A stretch of 64,000 bases of DNA from the NCBI GenBank assembly GCA_030272585.1, contig BSYQ01000005.1, forward strand, positions 6,603,501 to 6,667,500, written 5' to 3'. The position numbers and the translations under genes are program-made. The notes under the pieces are model-generated. The model was not told the origin of the DNA, did no database searches, and worked only from the letters and a program-made list of their open reading frames with translations. The DNA is from Bryopsis sp. KO-2023. Its lineage: Eukaryota > Chlorophyta > Ulvophyceae > Bryopsidales > Bryopsidaceae. Numbering within the stretch: position 1 is the first letter of the stretch; every line of letters begins with the position of its first letter. Shown here piece by piece: positions 1 through 11,992 of this stretch.

Positions 1-87
1 AATGATGTTCCACTTCCGCATTGACATTATGGAGTTCAGTCTTTAATATCCCTGGCAAAGTCATTGTTTCTGTGAGGAGCATGTTAC

Positions 88-2161
88 CTCGTACTTCCGG
101 GTGGATGTAATTTTGGAGTAGAACTCTGGACTGGTGTCAAGGTTGTGATTGTAGGCCGTCAAACCAGCCTCCTTTAACTGCTTGGCTTGCTCGGGGGTAA
201 GCATTCCAAGTGTGGTGCAAACTTCCATTCCCAAAGCTCTCACTTTGGTTACCATATTCAACACTCGGTCAAATTGACGGGCTCCAACCTTGAAAAGCAA
301 CATCCACCATCACCAACCTAACAATCTTGAAGCCCCAATCTCAGGCACCAGGTATTCAAAAAATGGTACTTGCATTCGTTCTTGTTAAAGTAATTTGACC
401 CAGTGCAGATTACCTAGTCAGTAAGATTGAGGACATCAAACCAAGTACCAAACTGTCGCAAATTATATACCACACATTGTTTTTTTACTCTATGGATTTT
501 TGTTGTTCACAGAAAAAAAGGCCCACCTGTGATGGACCCCTCCAGGCAGCTCCCATACAAAATCGAGTGCTACCCTGAGCTTTCGCACGTAATGCAGCCT
601 GAAAGGACAACCAACCAGACATTAATTCCAGTAAAGATTACGTACTTTTCCCACTTTTTTCCTACTCTTTTGATACCAAAGTCATCTAGATGTGACAATT
701 GAGAAAATCCACCTCAATCCAACATCAAAGATCGTGTTAGCAACCACTCAAAACTGTGCTAAAAAAAGAAGCCCACCGAAAAAAAACTCGCCTCTTGAAA
801 GCCAGAAAAAGGAGCGTATCGTCAGAAACAGTTAGAAAATATTTCAAATGAACTGGCCCTTTGGACTGCTCACGATGCATTTGCAGCTTTTCACATTTCT
901 TCCTCCATCGATGTCTTTCAGATTACCCTTCAAAAACATCTATATTCCAGCAGCAAACATAGGAATCACCTCGTATACAGAGTCGAGATCCAACAGCCTT
1001 TCAGCTTTCGTTCCAGTTGTTTTGCTGTGTTTTGAGCTTTGGGAGCAATAGCCACAGTCTTCTGGGCAGCCACCCGACTTAATGTTCAAAAGAGTGCAAC
1101 GCTGAACCTGTATTCGACAATGAAACAATCTCCAATTTTCAACCCAATTTAAGACCCATATTACTTACTCATCTGACTGGACGTGTGGCTTTCAGCTTCA
1201 ATATGACACATAACAAAAAAAAGTGGATTCAAGTAGTTTGGCATTTATCAATCAATGTGACATCATTTGATGTTGTTGACTAATGGTGTCTAACAATGGA
1301 CTGTAGCAGTTTGGAGTAACTTGATGGTGTACTTTAATCGAACCAGAAATTTCAACACATCCAAATATGTTACCATTTCTCACCATGTTCGGATTGTGGT
1401 GCATTCTGTGAACAGAGGCGGCATTGTACACTAGATCAAGCAGCGATGTCTGCAGAATGTCGCTGATCTCATCACGCCTACACGAAAAGTTTTGATTTTG
1501 AACTCTTCACTCGATATATTTGAAAAAGGTGCACATAAAGTGAAGAAAAACCTCTCATGTCAATCACTCCAATTTTTTCAAGGACACAGCCCAAGAACTA
1601 CAAAAACTACAGATGATTTTCGAAATGCGGATGTGGTAGGGTTTTTTTTCAAAGATAAAGTGCTAAAAGGGATCAGAGATCAAACAGTTTCCCTATTGCT
1701 GAAACAGGGACATCAACTCATACAGATCTAGGCTGCTGTGGGATTTTGCTTGGATTCAAAATGCAATCTGAACAGCATTCAGCGATGCTTTTTGAACATC
1801 TGTGAGTGTTCCATTCCTCCTCGTTATCCACTTTGATCCTCCAGATCTCTGATCTCTTCTTGCTTTTTCCCTGGTTTATTGAAAAAAGAGCCTGGAAGTT
1901 GAAGAAAAGGGAAGCTTTGAATACTCACGTCCAATCCATCCTTATTGCACCTAACTCCCTGGCCCATCGCTTTCCGCTGACCTTTCCTGCTGCAGATTCG
2001 TTCGAAGAGCCTTGTGACGTCTCTAGCGGGATCTCAGGGCATGGCTGCGCAGAACGGCAACGGACAAACGCCGGGGAAAACGCGCCGAAAGAGAATTCCC
2101 GTTCCAAGCAGGATACGGCGGTCGTTAAACGCCTCAAAATACCCTGCGAACGGTAAGCCAT
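88..2161 (-). CDS. bioB: Biotin synthase (BioB), 3' end off the left edge
   Basis: Radical-SAM enzyme that inserts sulfur into dethiobiotin, the last step of biotin synthesis; in plants it is mitochondrial. Exons read on the minus strand: 1929-2161, 1384-1477, 970-1107, 527-598 and 88-288, all phase-consistent with GT-AG introns. The radical-SAM cluster motif CPEDCGYC lies in the third exon, followed by the family segments [11 protein letters not shown] and [11 protein letters not shown] and then [12 protein letters not shown]. The first exon joins to give DWTRDEI, as expected just before the core, and its N-terminus ([14 protein letters not shown]) is Arg-rich and acid-poor, like a mitochondrial targeting peptide. 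The C-terminal third, with the second iron-sulfur cluster ligands, lies beyond position 1. The gene is divergent from MCM10, with about 300 bp between the two starts. The family assignment is certain; the exact start is an inference. Confidence 0.93.
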
Positions 2162-2457
2162 TCTTGCGAGCGGAGCGCGTTCGCGGAAATAGAGAAGATG
2201 GCAGTTTTTCGAAAGCTCGCCTTGTGTCGATTCGTCACATTCATTTCGTGAAATATCTCACCCTGTGTGGAGTGAGATCGCCGCATCCTGGGCATTAACG
2301 CCCGATTTGCTGAACAATTTCTGCTTCTGGGTCCGACTTGAACGGGACAATTATCTTCTCTGTTTCTGGCAACAGAGCATCGTGCATGTGTTGGCAGGGG
2401 TGGGCGCAGGCACCTCACAGTCTTCTTGGCAACTCTATACAGCACTAGCCGGGCGAA
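2162..2457. promoter_or_regulatory. Shared upstream region between bioB and MCM10
   Basis: This roughly 300 bp gap separates the start codons of two divergently transcribed genes, so it must hold both promoters and 5' leaders. It is richer in CpG than the surrounding introns. I see no clear TATA box. A plus-strand open frame crosses from 2014 to 2298 but overlaps the bioB first exon antisense and lacks family features, so I treat it as chance. Confidence 0.4.
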
Positions 2458-5003
2458 ATGGCTGTATATACCGATCAATACAGTGGTATACGGGTGAGTT
2501 TCGTTCACCATTGCCGCATGCAGAAGCAACTTGAGACTATTTCCCACAGCTCCAAGTTTTTTTTGTACTTTGCAGGTCGCCGATGCGCAACTGTGCGCAG
2601 AAGACCTCAAGCGAATGGTGGTGGACTTTTGCGTGTTCAAAGTCGACAACGTGAGGTGAGTTCGACCTCGTTCCTTCGGTTATTGTTCAAAATGTAGTGT
2701 TTTGCTTTCCAAACACGCTCGCGAATCGACGAGCAAAAATAAGCTGGCGTTTTCCAGATATTCATTCTCATGCTCTCCGCTAGGTATCACTCTATGAAGG
2801 GGAAGGACGTGGTGGTTATCGGAGTGGTGATCAAATCAGCGCCTTTCGACGAGACGAAGGGCTCCGTGGTTATATCTCTGTGGGGTTTCGAAAGGAGAAA
2901 ATGCTTGGCAATCCTGAAGAAGGAAACGGCCGCTGCAGCTGGTCCCTTGAAAAATGGAACGGTCGTTATTCTTGTCAAGCCAAAGGTGGTGTTCCACGAC
3001 GAAAAGATGTACTTATCCGTGCGCGAGATTTCCATAATCGGGAAATCGAAGGACTACGGTGTTTGCAGCCACAGTGCACAGGTGATTTCACTCATACATG
3101 GAGCATTTTAAACTGATTTTCATGAGGTTTTCACTTTAGCCTTTAGTTTTTTCCTTGCGGGCAATGAGAGATCCATTACAATCCTACTGGTGTGCCAACC
3201 AGGAGGATCATCAGAGATATTTCAACCTCAACTTTTTGTTCAGAGGGAGAATATTCACGTTTGCAGCACATTCACTTTTGCAGCAGATTTACGTTCCATT
3301 TCAATCAAGTGCTTTAATTTTATTGCGGTAATCCAGGATGGGACGTCATGCGAAATGGTAATCGACTGTCAGCGAGGTCCATTATGTTCAGAGCATTCCA
3401 AGGTATTATAAACAAAAACATGATTTTCGTTTGATAGTCAGGAAACCATCCTTCCTACGGTAGCCATTAGAAACACATCACATTTCAGCATATCATTGAG
3501 ACATTTTCAGTTCATTTTCAAGATGAAATCTTTCAACCTGCCTTGACAACCATTTGCTGGAAAAAATCGGGGTTAGGAAATTTTGTGGGAATTGCATGAC
3601 CGAAGGCTCGCCTCTTGAAAATCCAAACTGCACAAGCTCTTCGACCGGAACTCAAAGGCTCTTGGGCCGGATGGAGACAGACATATGGCCGTGAATATAA
3701 AGGTCAGTTGAGGCTGGTTTTTTTTTCCCTCGCTTTTTTCTCTGTTGATATGATCTGCATTGGCGTTTTGCTTGTTGTTAGGTGTTGGAAAAAGGAAGTC
3801 TAGAGGCGGGGAGATTGATATTGAAAGGAGATCCAAAAAAATTTCAAAGCAAAAGTTACCAACTGAAAAGGTGAGATGTGTTCTTTGATGCTTGATTTTT
3901 CAGGAAATCTTGAATATTGGTGGAAAAAGAGAAAAGATATATCTTTAAAAAATTGGACTGCTGTTTGTCTCAATTCGTTTCAGGGGGGTGCTTCCTGCAC
4001 ACCCTAATCGTAGCCAAAGCATTTATGATTTCTGTAAAAGTTAGTCCCAGTCCCTCCGGTTAGCCATATCATTATGTGAAAAGTTTTAATATGGGAAGCA
4101 GCATCACAGAACATTTTTTTGCCTTATTAAAGAAGCAGAAAGACAAGGAGGAGGGGGAAAAACAACAGAACGAAAACAAATCCCCCTTGCCAGCGAGTAC
4201 AAGCGAAGTCACGCCACCAGCAACTCAAGATGAGGTGACCTTGCCAGAAACAGCAAATGAACCCAATACCTCAGGCAGTGATGACCTACTGCCAGCATCT
4301 CAAAGTGAACCTCCTATTGCAGTAACGGATCATGAGGCTCCCTTGCCAGCAGCACAAAGCGAAGATCCAGGGTGGTAGGTTCTTCAGATGCTTGGCACAT
4401 GATGCGATTTTCAGAAGAAACATGCTTGTGAAGGAGCAGTGTAATGCGAGCTGTGTTGCTTTCCTTCCCTGTAGTTCTCCTTGAATGTTATTTTATCCTT
4501 TCATTTTGGTCAATTCAACCATTTCCTAATTTCCAATGCAGGATTGTTTTGGAGGGTTATGAGACTGACCAAGACAGCTACGAATATTGGAAGAAAGAAG
4601 AACCAGGGGTATGTGTGGAAGGAAAAAAAGCAAAACAGTGTTAAAAGCTCTCCCACTCTCTCAATAAGTGAAAATATAAATGTGTGGTGGCAAAGAAATC
4701 TAGTCATGAACTTTTTTGGATGTGGTGGATACTCGTATTCAGCCCAAGGCATTTATGCTGGAAAATGTGGATATCTTGTGCCAGGTGGATGAAGCCACAT
4801 CGGCCAAGGAAGCCTCCACAAAGAAGGAAACGAAACCACCACCCAAGGCAAAGCCGATGTTCCCAAGGCCAGCCGCAAAGAACCAGAGGGGGATGGGGAT
4901 TTCATCCAGACAAGTTCGTGCGAGGAGGAAGAAAATTGTAGCCAACATGAAATACTCGCTTCCACTCGAGAACGAGGATGATTCAGATTCGAGCAGTAGT
5001 TAG
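2458..5003 (+). CDS. MCM10: MCM10-like replication initiation factor
   Basis: MCM10 binds ssDNA and the CMG helicase during replication initiation. Exons: 2458-2493, 2576-2655, 2784-3081, 3337-3402, 3606-3702, 3782-3870, 3984-4039, 4110-4374, 4542-4608, 4743-5003, giving about 437 aa. The start MAVYTDQYSGIR matches the beginning of the conserved OB-fold region. The next exons carry OB-fold strands (VVVIGVVIKSAPF, VVISLWGFER, MYLSVREISIIG). The splice 3081/3337 completes the hallmark zinc finger C-x9-C-x11-C-x2-H (GVC...GTSC...PLCSEH). A basic segment follows, then an acidic/Pro-rich tail ending in a Ser/Asp run. All phases agree except at the exon beginning 3984: one G too many in the run 3983-3988 puts a stop at 4005, whereas one G fewer makes every later junction fit. 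No N-terminal coiled coil or metazoan-type C-terminal zinc domain is seen. OB-fold and finger are secure; the tail from 3984 is inferred. Confidence 0.8.
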
Positions 5004-5509
5004 TCATGTTGTGAAGGCTGGTGGATTATCATAAAGTGGCACTTGGCCTGAATTTTTTCATGCAGAATGGTAGTTTGGTAGATGCGAAGGGAGGGGAGGG
5101 TGCATAGACAAGGTAGGGTACTAAAATTCAAGTGGTTGGATTATGTTTGGCTTTGACAATGTTGCTGATCGAAGATATGTCAGTCACAACACTATTAATT
5201 TTGAAGACCAACTTGCAGGAAAACAAGACAATCTTGGTAATCAAGATGACTCCACGACCACAAAAACGTATCATTAGGCACACTAGTGCATTGAACCACC
5301 ATCAATTCCAATTGTAATTATCTCTCACAGACAATTTGAAGGCATAATTTCTATCTAATTTTCATTGGCATGACTGTGTGGCGAAAGATCGTGAGGGTTG
5401 TGCCAGGTTTGGGGATGAGAATTCAGAGGCATTGGTGCCCCTGTGCCCTATGATCTTCTCAAAGCAGTGTGCAAGAAAAACAAATTATGCATGAATTACA
5501 ATCCCTATT
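5004..5509. other. Intergenic, convergent 3' ends
   Basis: This is the space between the end of MCM10 and the end of the minus-strand repeat protein. The short open frames here show no conserved pattern, and I see nothing beyond presumed 3' untranslated sequence. Confidence 0.5.
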
Positions 5510-7792
5510 CTATTTACCGCCTTCATTCCTGGCATACCCAACTCTGGGATCTCTAAAGGATCGACCGTAGCTGGCATGGAACCCACTTACACGGCTGTCA
5601 GAGGGCGTCCGAGGGGCAGGTACAGAGCCCGATGAACCGATGAAGCGTTGGTCGCTGCCACCCCTCTCTGTTTCTCCAAATCTGGGACCCTCCACAGGTC
5701 GATCATGTGGCCCACCATAAAGAACACTTGCATGATCGGAGAAGGATGATCGGTAGTCAGGCTCCGGGATGGATTCGATGAAACGTTGGTCGCTGCCACC
5801 CCTCTCTGTTTCTCCAAATCTGGGACCCTCCACAGGTCGACCATGTGGCCCATCATGAAGAACACTTGTACGATCAGAGAAGGACGGCCAGTAAATAGGT
5901 TCCGGGATGGGTCTGATAAAACTTTGGCCGCCACCCCTCTCTTTTTCTCCAAATATTGGACCCTCCACAGGTCGACCATGTGGCCCATCATGAAGACCAC
6001 TTGCACGATCGGAGAAGGATGATCGGTAGTCAGGCTCCGGGATAGATTCGATGAAATTTTGGTCGCCACCCCTGTCTTCTCCTCCAAATCTGAGACCTTC
6101 CACAGATAGATCATGTGGCCCAACATGAAGACTGCCCCCATTGGAGAATGCATGGTGTTCAGGTCCAAAGACAGCTTGGGTGGATCCACCCCTCTCAATG
6201 CTAGACTTGTAACCGTTTTGGAGAGGCGACGCATGGGCAATTCGATCTTCATGTCTGGAGTGATTTGGGGAGCCAACCTCCTGGGCACCATTGTAGTCTT
6301 CGATTGGATGTGAATGATGCAAATGGGCAACGGAAATTGGGCCGTGCCCGTGGTGTTGCTGAGAGAATTGTGAGCGTCCGTGGTTTATGACGTGGTAGCT
6401 AGTGTGTCTCTGTGTGTTTGAATCATGGTTGGTATGATGGCCTTGATCATAGTAGTCTGCGCGTTGGTCTTGGGCGGCCGGACGAGGTGGATCGTTTGCA
6501 TTCTTGGCGTACTCATCGGCTTGGGTGGCATAGCTATATTGCTCATGGTGGACTGGACACTGCTTTGATTCCCTTTCTTCTTCGCACCGAGATGCAATGA
6601 CACTTGCGATTCTCGCGGAAGCCTGTTGCTTCTCTCCGAAAGGAACATAGTGATTGGAATAAGCGAAGCACACTTCTCGGGCTTTGTCTCCCAGTTTCGA
6701 CCATAAAAAGTTCACCCTGTTGCTCAGGACAGGTGGCTCTACACGCATGCGGCGCCTTGAGGGGCGCCCAGTCGCACACAACTTTTCGATATGGTGCCTG
6801 CATTCCTTCGAGTCAACATGAGTGCAGTCCACACAGAGCGAAGAATCCGAACCGTGCTTTTGCTGGGGAGCCTGAATACAGAGAGTTCCGAATTGTGAAA
6901 AAAACATTACGTCTGCACTAGTAGCCTCAGGCGACACTCATTGCCAAACCGCTGTACCTCCTCTCCGCACACAAGTTTCTGGATGATTTTGAGTTTGTTC
7001 TGGGCTCTTCTCACTGCGAGCTGCCCACCACGACGTCTTACTCTCCCTGGTGTCATATCTGATTCGAAAACGGCGAGGGCGATGTAGTCGATTACCGTCA
7101 GCAGATGTCCGTAGTCGGAGTCGTGCAAGGATCTCAGACACTTCAAACCAACCTGCAGATGTACCACATTGTATAGCTACTAAGACGAGAAAGCTATAGG
7201 TCCACCATAATCTCTTGAGTATAGCCCAACCAACAACCCAACCTCATTGATATCATCACTTGTTGGTCTCCTGATCTCGCTGCTGAGGAAGAAAGGCTTC
7301 CCTGTTGCGACTGCCAATGGACAATAGAAGCAAAACTTGGGGGTGTCACATAGAACCTGCAACCCAAACCCACAGCTTGAGTAAGTGGAGCACGTGGAAT
7401 GTTTCTTTGATTGATTCATGCTGGAAACGCCCCCAGGCCAAAAAAAAACATCGATAGCTTGACATGAAGCTAATGAATTCAACCACCTAACCGTCCATAC
7501 CTTGACGGGATGAACATCGATATCGTCCCAGAGGGAAAGGTTGGGCACGCTTCTGTAGTACCTCCTGATTTCTCTCTTGAGACTTCGATCGCTCAGGGGC
7601 GGTTCTTGTTTAACTGGCACTTGGACACCTACAAGAGAACACGTTGACCTTCAATATCGTATTCATCAGGGAACAACACGATGCCTTAGCGAGCATTTCT
7701 TCGTTTGTTCGTTAGATTGACGTGCCTGTATCAAGTCCACCGCAGACGACTGTCGCCAGCAACGCAACGCACGCAGCGGCGCACTTCAGCAT
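5510..7792 (-). CDS. Predicted secreted protein with 46-residue tandem repeats
   Basis: I do not recognise the family. Phase-consistent exons on the minus strand are 7741-7792, 7501-7628, 7243-7356, 6919-7152 and 5510-6871, giving about 629 aa. The first exon plus the second give a typical signal peptide (MLKCAAACVALLATVVCG, then VQVPVKQE). The middle holds Cys pairs (FCFYC; SLCVDC...KECRHH...LC) and basic patches. A His/Gln/Ser-rich low-complexity stretch follows. The C-terminal part has four tandem units of 45-46 residues sharing GPH(D/G)RPVEGPRFGE and FI(E/G)SIPEPDY. The donor at 6918 (GTGCAG) was chosen because it keeps the phase. The N-terminal signal and repeats suggest an extracellular matrix, scale or wall protein, but this is inference only. 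Confidence 0.7.
5640..6180 (-). repeat. Tandem coding repeat, four units of 135-138 bp
   Basis: Nearly identical units recur at about 138, 138 and 135 bp spacing: the minus-strand segment encoding PVEGPRFGETERGG is seen near 5650, 5788, 5927 and 6061. Differences between units are mostly single bases and whole-codon indels, so the array keeps the reading frame. This indicates recent in-frame expansion inside the last exon of the secreted protein. Confidence 0.85.
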
Positions 7793-8773
7793 TGTCCAGT
7801 TCTTTTGATGCAGCCACGATAACTACTACGGCAGTAGCTACTTGCCCAGTTTCGACAGGGTCGAGTTTTCAGGCGTGTGTGCGATACACCCAGAGATGGG
7901 TTCCACAACTTTTTTCCTGATGATTTGCAGGTGATGGATTCTGGGTCAACGGCGCCGAGCGTTACTGGCCGCTGCTCGGCTTGGCATGCTTTCTGGCAAC
8001 TTCTCATGCTTTATCCAATGTTCATCATATCATTTGTGCATTCTGGAACCAGAAACACACAAGACAATGAAAACATTACATGTGTGGAAAAAAATTTACT
8101 TTCACTTCTCAAAGCAAACAATTGATTTGCAAATCAACAAACCGACATCAAAATCTCTGTGTGCATGTGTGGTAAAAAATTTATGAGAACAAGCAAACAC
8201 AAACCAACGAGCATACAAACTGAAGTTACACGGTCGGATGTCCCAGGATAAATGTCCCACGATCAGTGCCCCCCCCCCAAAAAAAAACACCAACCATTCT
8301 CTAGGAAGTCCAACAAAGAAAACAACCATGGTTGCAAGCACAAAGCACAGCCTGACGGGTTTCATGCAAAATGCGGGGAAAAAACAGAAACAGCAACTCC
8401 CATGTGCGATCGTAGTTGTCGTTGTATGAAAACGCTCACACCCAACGTCGCGTAGGTGCAAGCCACGTATACGTAGTCATGCGCAAGGCCTCTTCCCACC
8501 CTCGTTCTAGTCCCGTATGTCTGTCAGAATGGTGACCTTTGGGGGACACGTTTGGCTAATGTACATCGGACCCAAGGCAGCCCTTCCTTGATAACGAAGA
8601 GGAGGGGTAGAGGAGAACGCAACGCACACTCGCCTTCCATTCCCACACTCTCCTCTCGGCAGGATATCTTTTGGTAAGCTCTCGCTTTCTAGTTTACTTT
8701 GTCTTGAGCTTGGGACAAAAGGACATCGCCCAGTCAGAGCAACTGCCAGCAATCTTTTTTGCAGGTTTTCACA
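7793..8773. other. Divergent intergenic region
   Basis: About 1 kb lies between the start of the minus-strand repeat protein (7792) and the plus-strand Cys-rich protein (8774), so it should hold both promoters. It contains an AT-rich half (about 8030-8230), a C/A homopolymer stretch near 8270-8287, and a CpG-richer part from 8400. No further coding signal is supported. Confidence 0.4.
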
Positions 8774-10160
8774 ATGGCGCGCACCCATGCAAGGATTTCG
8801 ATCGCGATTGTGGTGGCGGCTGCACTGTGCGGACTAGCGATTGCTGGCCGCCAAGAGTGCTGGGGCAAGAGCCAGGAATCGGTTTGCCAGGGCTGCTTCA
8901 ATTCTGAAGTCGTCCCATCGTGGCTGAAGAGCGCTGAGTGCCCAAACTGCGCCGACACTAGCGCTCCCGATATTTGCGTTGACTGCCTGGCGGAGCCCAT
9001 CACCGACTGGGTGAAGCGAAAGATATGCAAGGTGAACCAATGAATTCTCTTTTGATCTGGAACAACAGACGAACGATTTTTCCTGACTCGCAAGCATTAG
9101 CGGTGGTGAGGATGGGTTGTGGGTCAGAAGATCATGGGCGGCGTCGATTTGAGTGTGAATATCCTTTTTCGATCGCAGAGATGTGCTGATGGCCCAAATG
9201 CAGAGAGCTGCGTCGAGTGCTTGACTTCTACGATCAACGACAAGCTGAAGGAAAACTTATGCACCCAATGCGCCGCTTCCAGCAACCCCCAGATGTGTGA
9301 CGAGTGCCTGGCTTCCGCGATCGATGACGATGTAAGCAGCGCAGAATGCTGAGGAACCAAAACTGATTGCAAAATAGTCGATACATTATAATGACGACCA
9401 AAATACGTTTTTCCTTTCCAACTCAAAGTGATGGGCATTATTGTGATATTCACTTTTCCTTTGTCTTGTATTTATTCAGATTCTGAAGCCAAAGTGCCCA
9501 GTTTGTGCAAACTCCAAAGATCCGCTTGCCTGCATGGAGTGCTACACCGAAGCTGCTGACAACAAATTGAAGGCAGAGATTTGCCCCAAGTGTGCTGGCT
9601 CAAACAACCCATACAAATGTAACGAGTGTTTGGCTTCTTCCATCGATGACTCCCTCAGGCCCGGATGTGTGCATTGTGCGAACACATGGGATCCTGAAGC
9701 ATGCATCGGCTGCCTGACTTTTGCCATTGACAAGGATATCAAGGCTTCCACTTGCCATGCCTGTGCGAATACTCCAAACCCTGAGAAATGTGTGTATTGT
9801 CTGACTGAGACCATGGATGATGATGTGAAGAGGCAGAGCTGCTTGCACTGCTCCCACACCTCCGATCCGGACTTCTGCCAAGAGTGCATGACCTTCGGAA
9901 TCGATAAATGGACTAAGGAGACCCTGTGCCCTTCTTGCACCAATACGAAGGACAAGGATAACTGTGGACTGTGCATTTCGGAGTCCCTCAGCGCTGACCT
10001 CAAGTGGAAGTGCATTGACTGTGCCAATTCAGCTGACCCCAAGTCTTGCAACCGATGCTTGACTAATTCTCTCATGAGCGAACAAGAGAGGAAGGACAAC
10101 TGTGTTGGTTATGCTTCTAATGGGCTCCCTGGCAAGAATCAGGCATTCGTTGCTGCTTAA
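8774..10160 (+). CDS. Secreted cysteine-rich repeat protein
   Basis: Unrecognised family. Exons are 8774-9031, 9179-9331 and 9480-10160, all phase 0, giving 363 aa. The protein starts with a signal peptide (ARISIAIVVAAALCGLAIA, cleavage likely before GRQEC). The rest is about ten tandem units of 33-37 residues with the pattern C-x2-C-A-x(4)-P-x2-C-x2-C-L-(x)3-I-D-(x)3-K: four Cys per unit, a conserved Pro, and a short acidic/basic helix-like end (e.g. CVYCLTETMDDDVKRQSC). Intron boundaries fall close to unit boundaries, as expected if units spread by exon duplication. The even Cys number and secretion signal suggest disulfide-linked modules or metal binding outside the cell. The last unit degenerates (NCVGYASNG). 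Function is not known. Confidence 0.85.
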
Positions 10161-11294
10161 AAAGAAAATTCATGAGGGCAAGCCAATTTTGTGGAAAATT
10201 TTTGCAGTAGCTTCTTTTTTTTTGAAAACCACAAATTGTATCTGGTGAATTCTGTTACTACCGCTTTTTTTCTATCTTTGTTTGTCCATGAGAACTCTGT
10301 TGCTTCTTTTTTTTTGTTGGTTGATTATTTAGTACCTGCACTGGTGGTGGTTTACTCTTTCAGGGAGAGTCGGCCTGCATCGGTGAAAAGGTACCTAGGA
10401 ACAGAAAGCAATTTAGGAAAAGATTGGGGGGATGCGTTTATCGATATTGCTTGATTGAGGAAGCCATTTGTTTTTTGGAGTGAAACTTCTTAAAGAATCA
10501 ATGAGGCTATTTTGTGTGTGGCGGTGTGGGAAAAATCATTTCTTTTCATTTGGGGCCATTATTTTTTGGGGGAGGAAGGACACATATGAACAGGGTTTTT
10601 CACTCGAGCTAGCTTTTTGGTTTATTGCTGGATTAGGAGGGACCAGCCAAAAAGCATTTCGTCTGAGGGCCTGTTTCCCTGTTCTCCTGAGTTTTCCTCA
10701 TATCATGTCCATTTCTTCTGGGTTGTGGTGTTGCTCTTTTTTTTTGTGATTTATAAATCCTCAAATTTCAATCCTTAGTTGGTGATGCTGATACTTTATA
10801 CTTTTTTTTATTTGTGAGTCTTGGGGGCTGTTGAGAGAGAGTGTGTAAAAATTGCTCTGGTTCCTAAATCCTGACTTGAAATTGATGTTGGTTGGTTGAG
10901 GAACAGGTGATGTCATCCATATGGGGAGTAGTTGTACTCTTCAGAATGACATCAACTCATATTCATCCAACTCCTTGGAATCATGCTGCAGCGTTGCAAT
11001 AAATGAGTTTTTGATGGACAGTTATTGGTTCAATGTTCCCGACTTGAGAATTCTCTTCTCCAAATTTCAGGGTTTTTGGAATATTTTTTCATTTTCAGCT
11101 GATTGCCCCTTGTATCTCATCTCCAAAAGAATGATGGATGTGCAGGTTTTGCACAAATAGAAAGTAGTTACATATCAAGATTAAGGTGCCCCAAGACATC
11201 TATTGAATTTCCTTTGAAAAATGCGAACAGGGGGGAAACTGCGTAAATAGTCAGATTTCAGTGACCGTAATTAGAGGAAAGAAGAATTAATGAA

Positions 11295-11317
11295 CATTAA
11301 TTAATTAATTAATTAAT
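11295..11317. repeat. ATTA tetranucleotide microsatellite
   Basis: Five to six copies of the unit ATTA in perfect phase, flanked by unrelated sequence. Simple repeat with no sign of function. Confidence 0.9.
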
Positions 11318-11461
11318 GTCTACAACAACTGAAAACCAGGATCATGTTGTTGTTGAACTACAACTGGAAAAAAAAAGACAACCCAAAATGTAGCCAAAAA
11401 ACAACCCACAGTCCCCAACCTTGCTTTTCCCATTTCAGTATATCGCTTGTTCCTTACGGAG

Positions 11462-11511
11462 TCGACCACTGACAACTACAGCATTCTCGACCACTGACAA
11501 CTACAGCATTC
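11462..11511. repeat. Perfect 25-bp tandem duplication
   Basis: The 25-bp unit starting TCGACCACTGACAACTACAG occurs twice in direct succession without mismatch. It looks like a recent duplication in non-coding DNA. Confidence 0.95.
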
Positions 11512-11992
11512 TCGTATCAGGATCTTCCTCATCAAACCTCGTTCTAAGAGTGTGGTGTCTCGCTGGCTTCTGTTGGTTGGGGTGCTCATTTTCTTTTTGG
11601 CGCCATGTTGTTGTGGCGATGAAACAGCGGTGGATGGTCGTTTGTTTTCGATTTACAACCTGCAAAGATTGTTCCAGCTGGATGCCATCCAGAAAATGAA
11701 GGGATTACCTTGTTTAGAGAAAAAAAAATGTATTTTTGAACCCAAGAAGCTCCTTCCCTCTCTGAACAAACAGGAAATGAGGCACTTCAGATATGCTGGC
11801 TGGTGTGCCAAAACCAAAGCATTTCGTACTTACAATGCCACTGAATGGTGTTCCGGACAAAGAAGCTTTAAGTAATTCCGCATCGCCCCACTCCACCTAC
11901 ACCCCTGTTCTACTCGTCTATATATAGACACCACCGCATCCAGTTCAATTATCAAAAACCAAGAAGTAGGCATCATCCATTTCTTCATTCAT

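Larger units (their letters stand above)
10161..11992. other. Gene-poor region
   Basis: About 1.8 kb of T-rich sequence. The first part is presumably the 3' untranslated region of the Cys-rich protein. It holds an ATTA microsatellite (11295-11317) and a 25-bp tandem duplication (11462-11511). A plus-strand frame from about 11552 to 11875 would encode a hydrophobic leader and a short Cys-containing tail, but it lacks an ATG in frame, so I do not call it a gene. Confidence 0.4.

Noticed and set aside
2014-2298. Plus-strand frame [17 protein letters not shown] as the first exon of MCM10
   Set aside because: It lies antisense to the bioB first exon, whose splice gives the conserved DWTRDEI. MCM10 similarity begins at 2458.
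11552-11875. Small secreted protein (hydrophobic leader, Cys-containing tail)
   Set aside because: No in-frame ATG; the frame begins with GTG, and no upstream exon could be supported.
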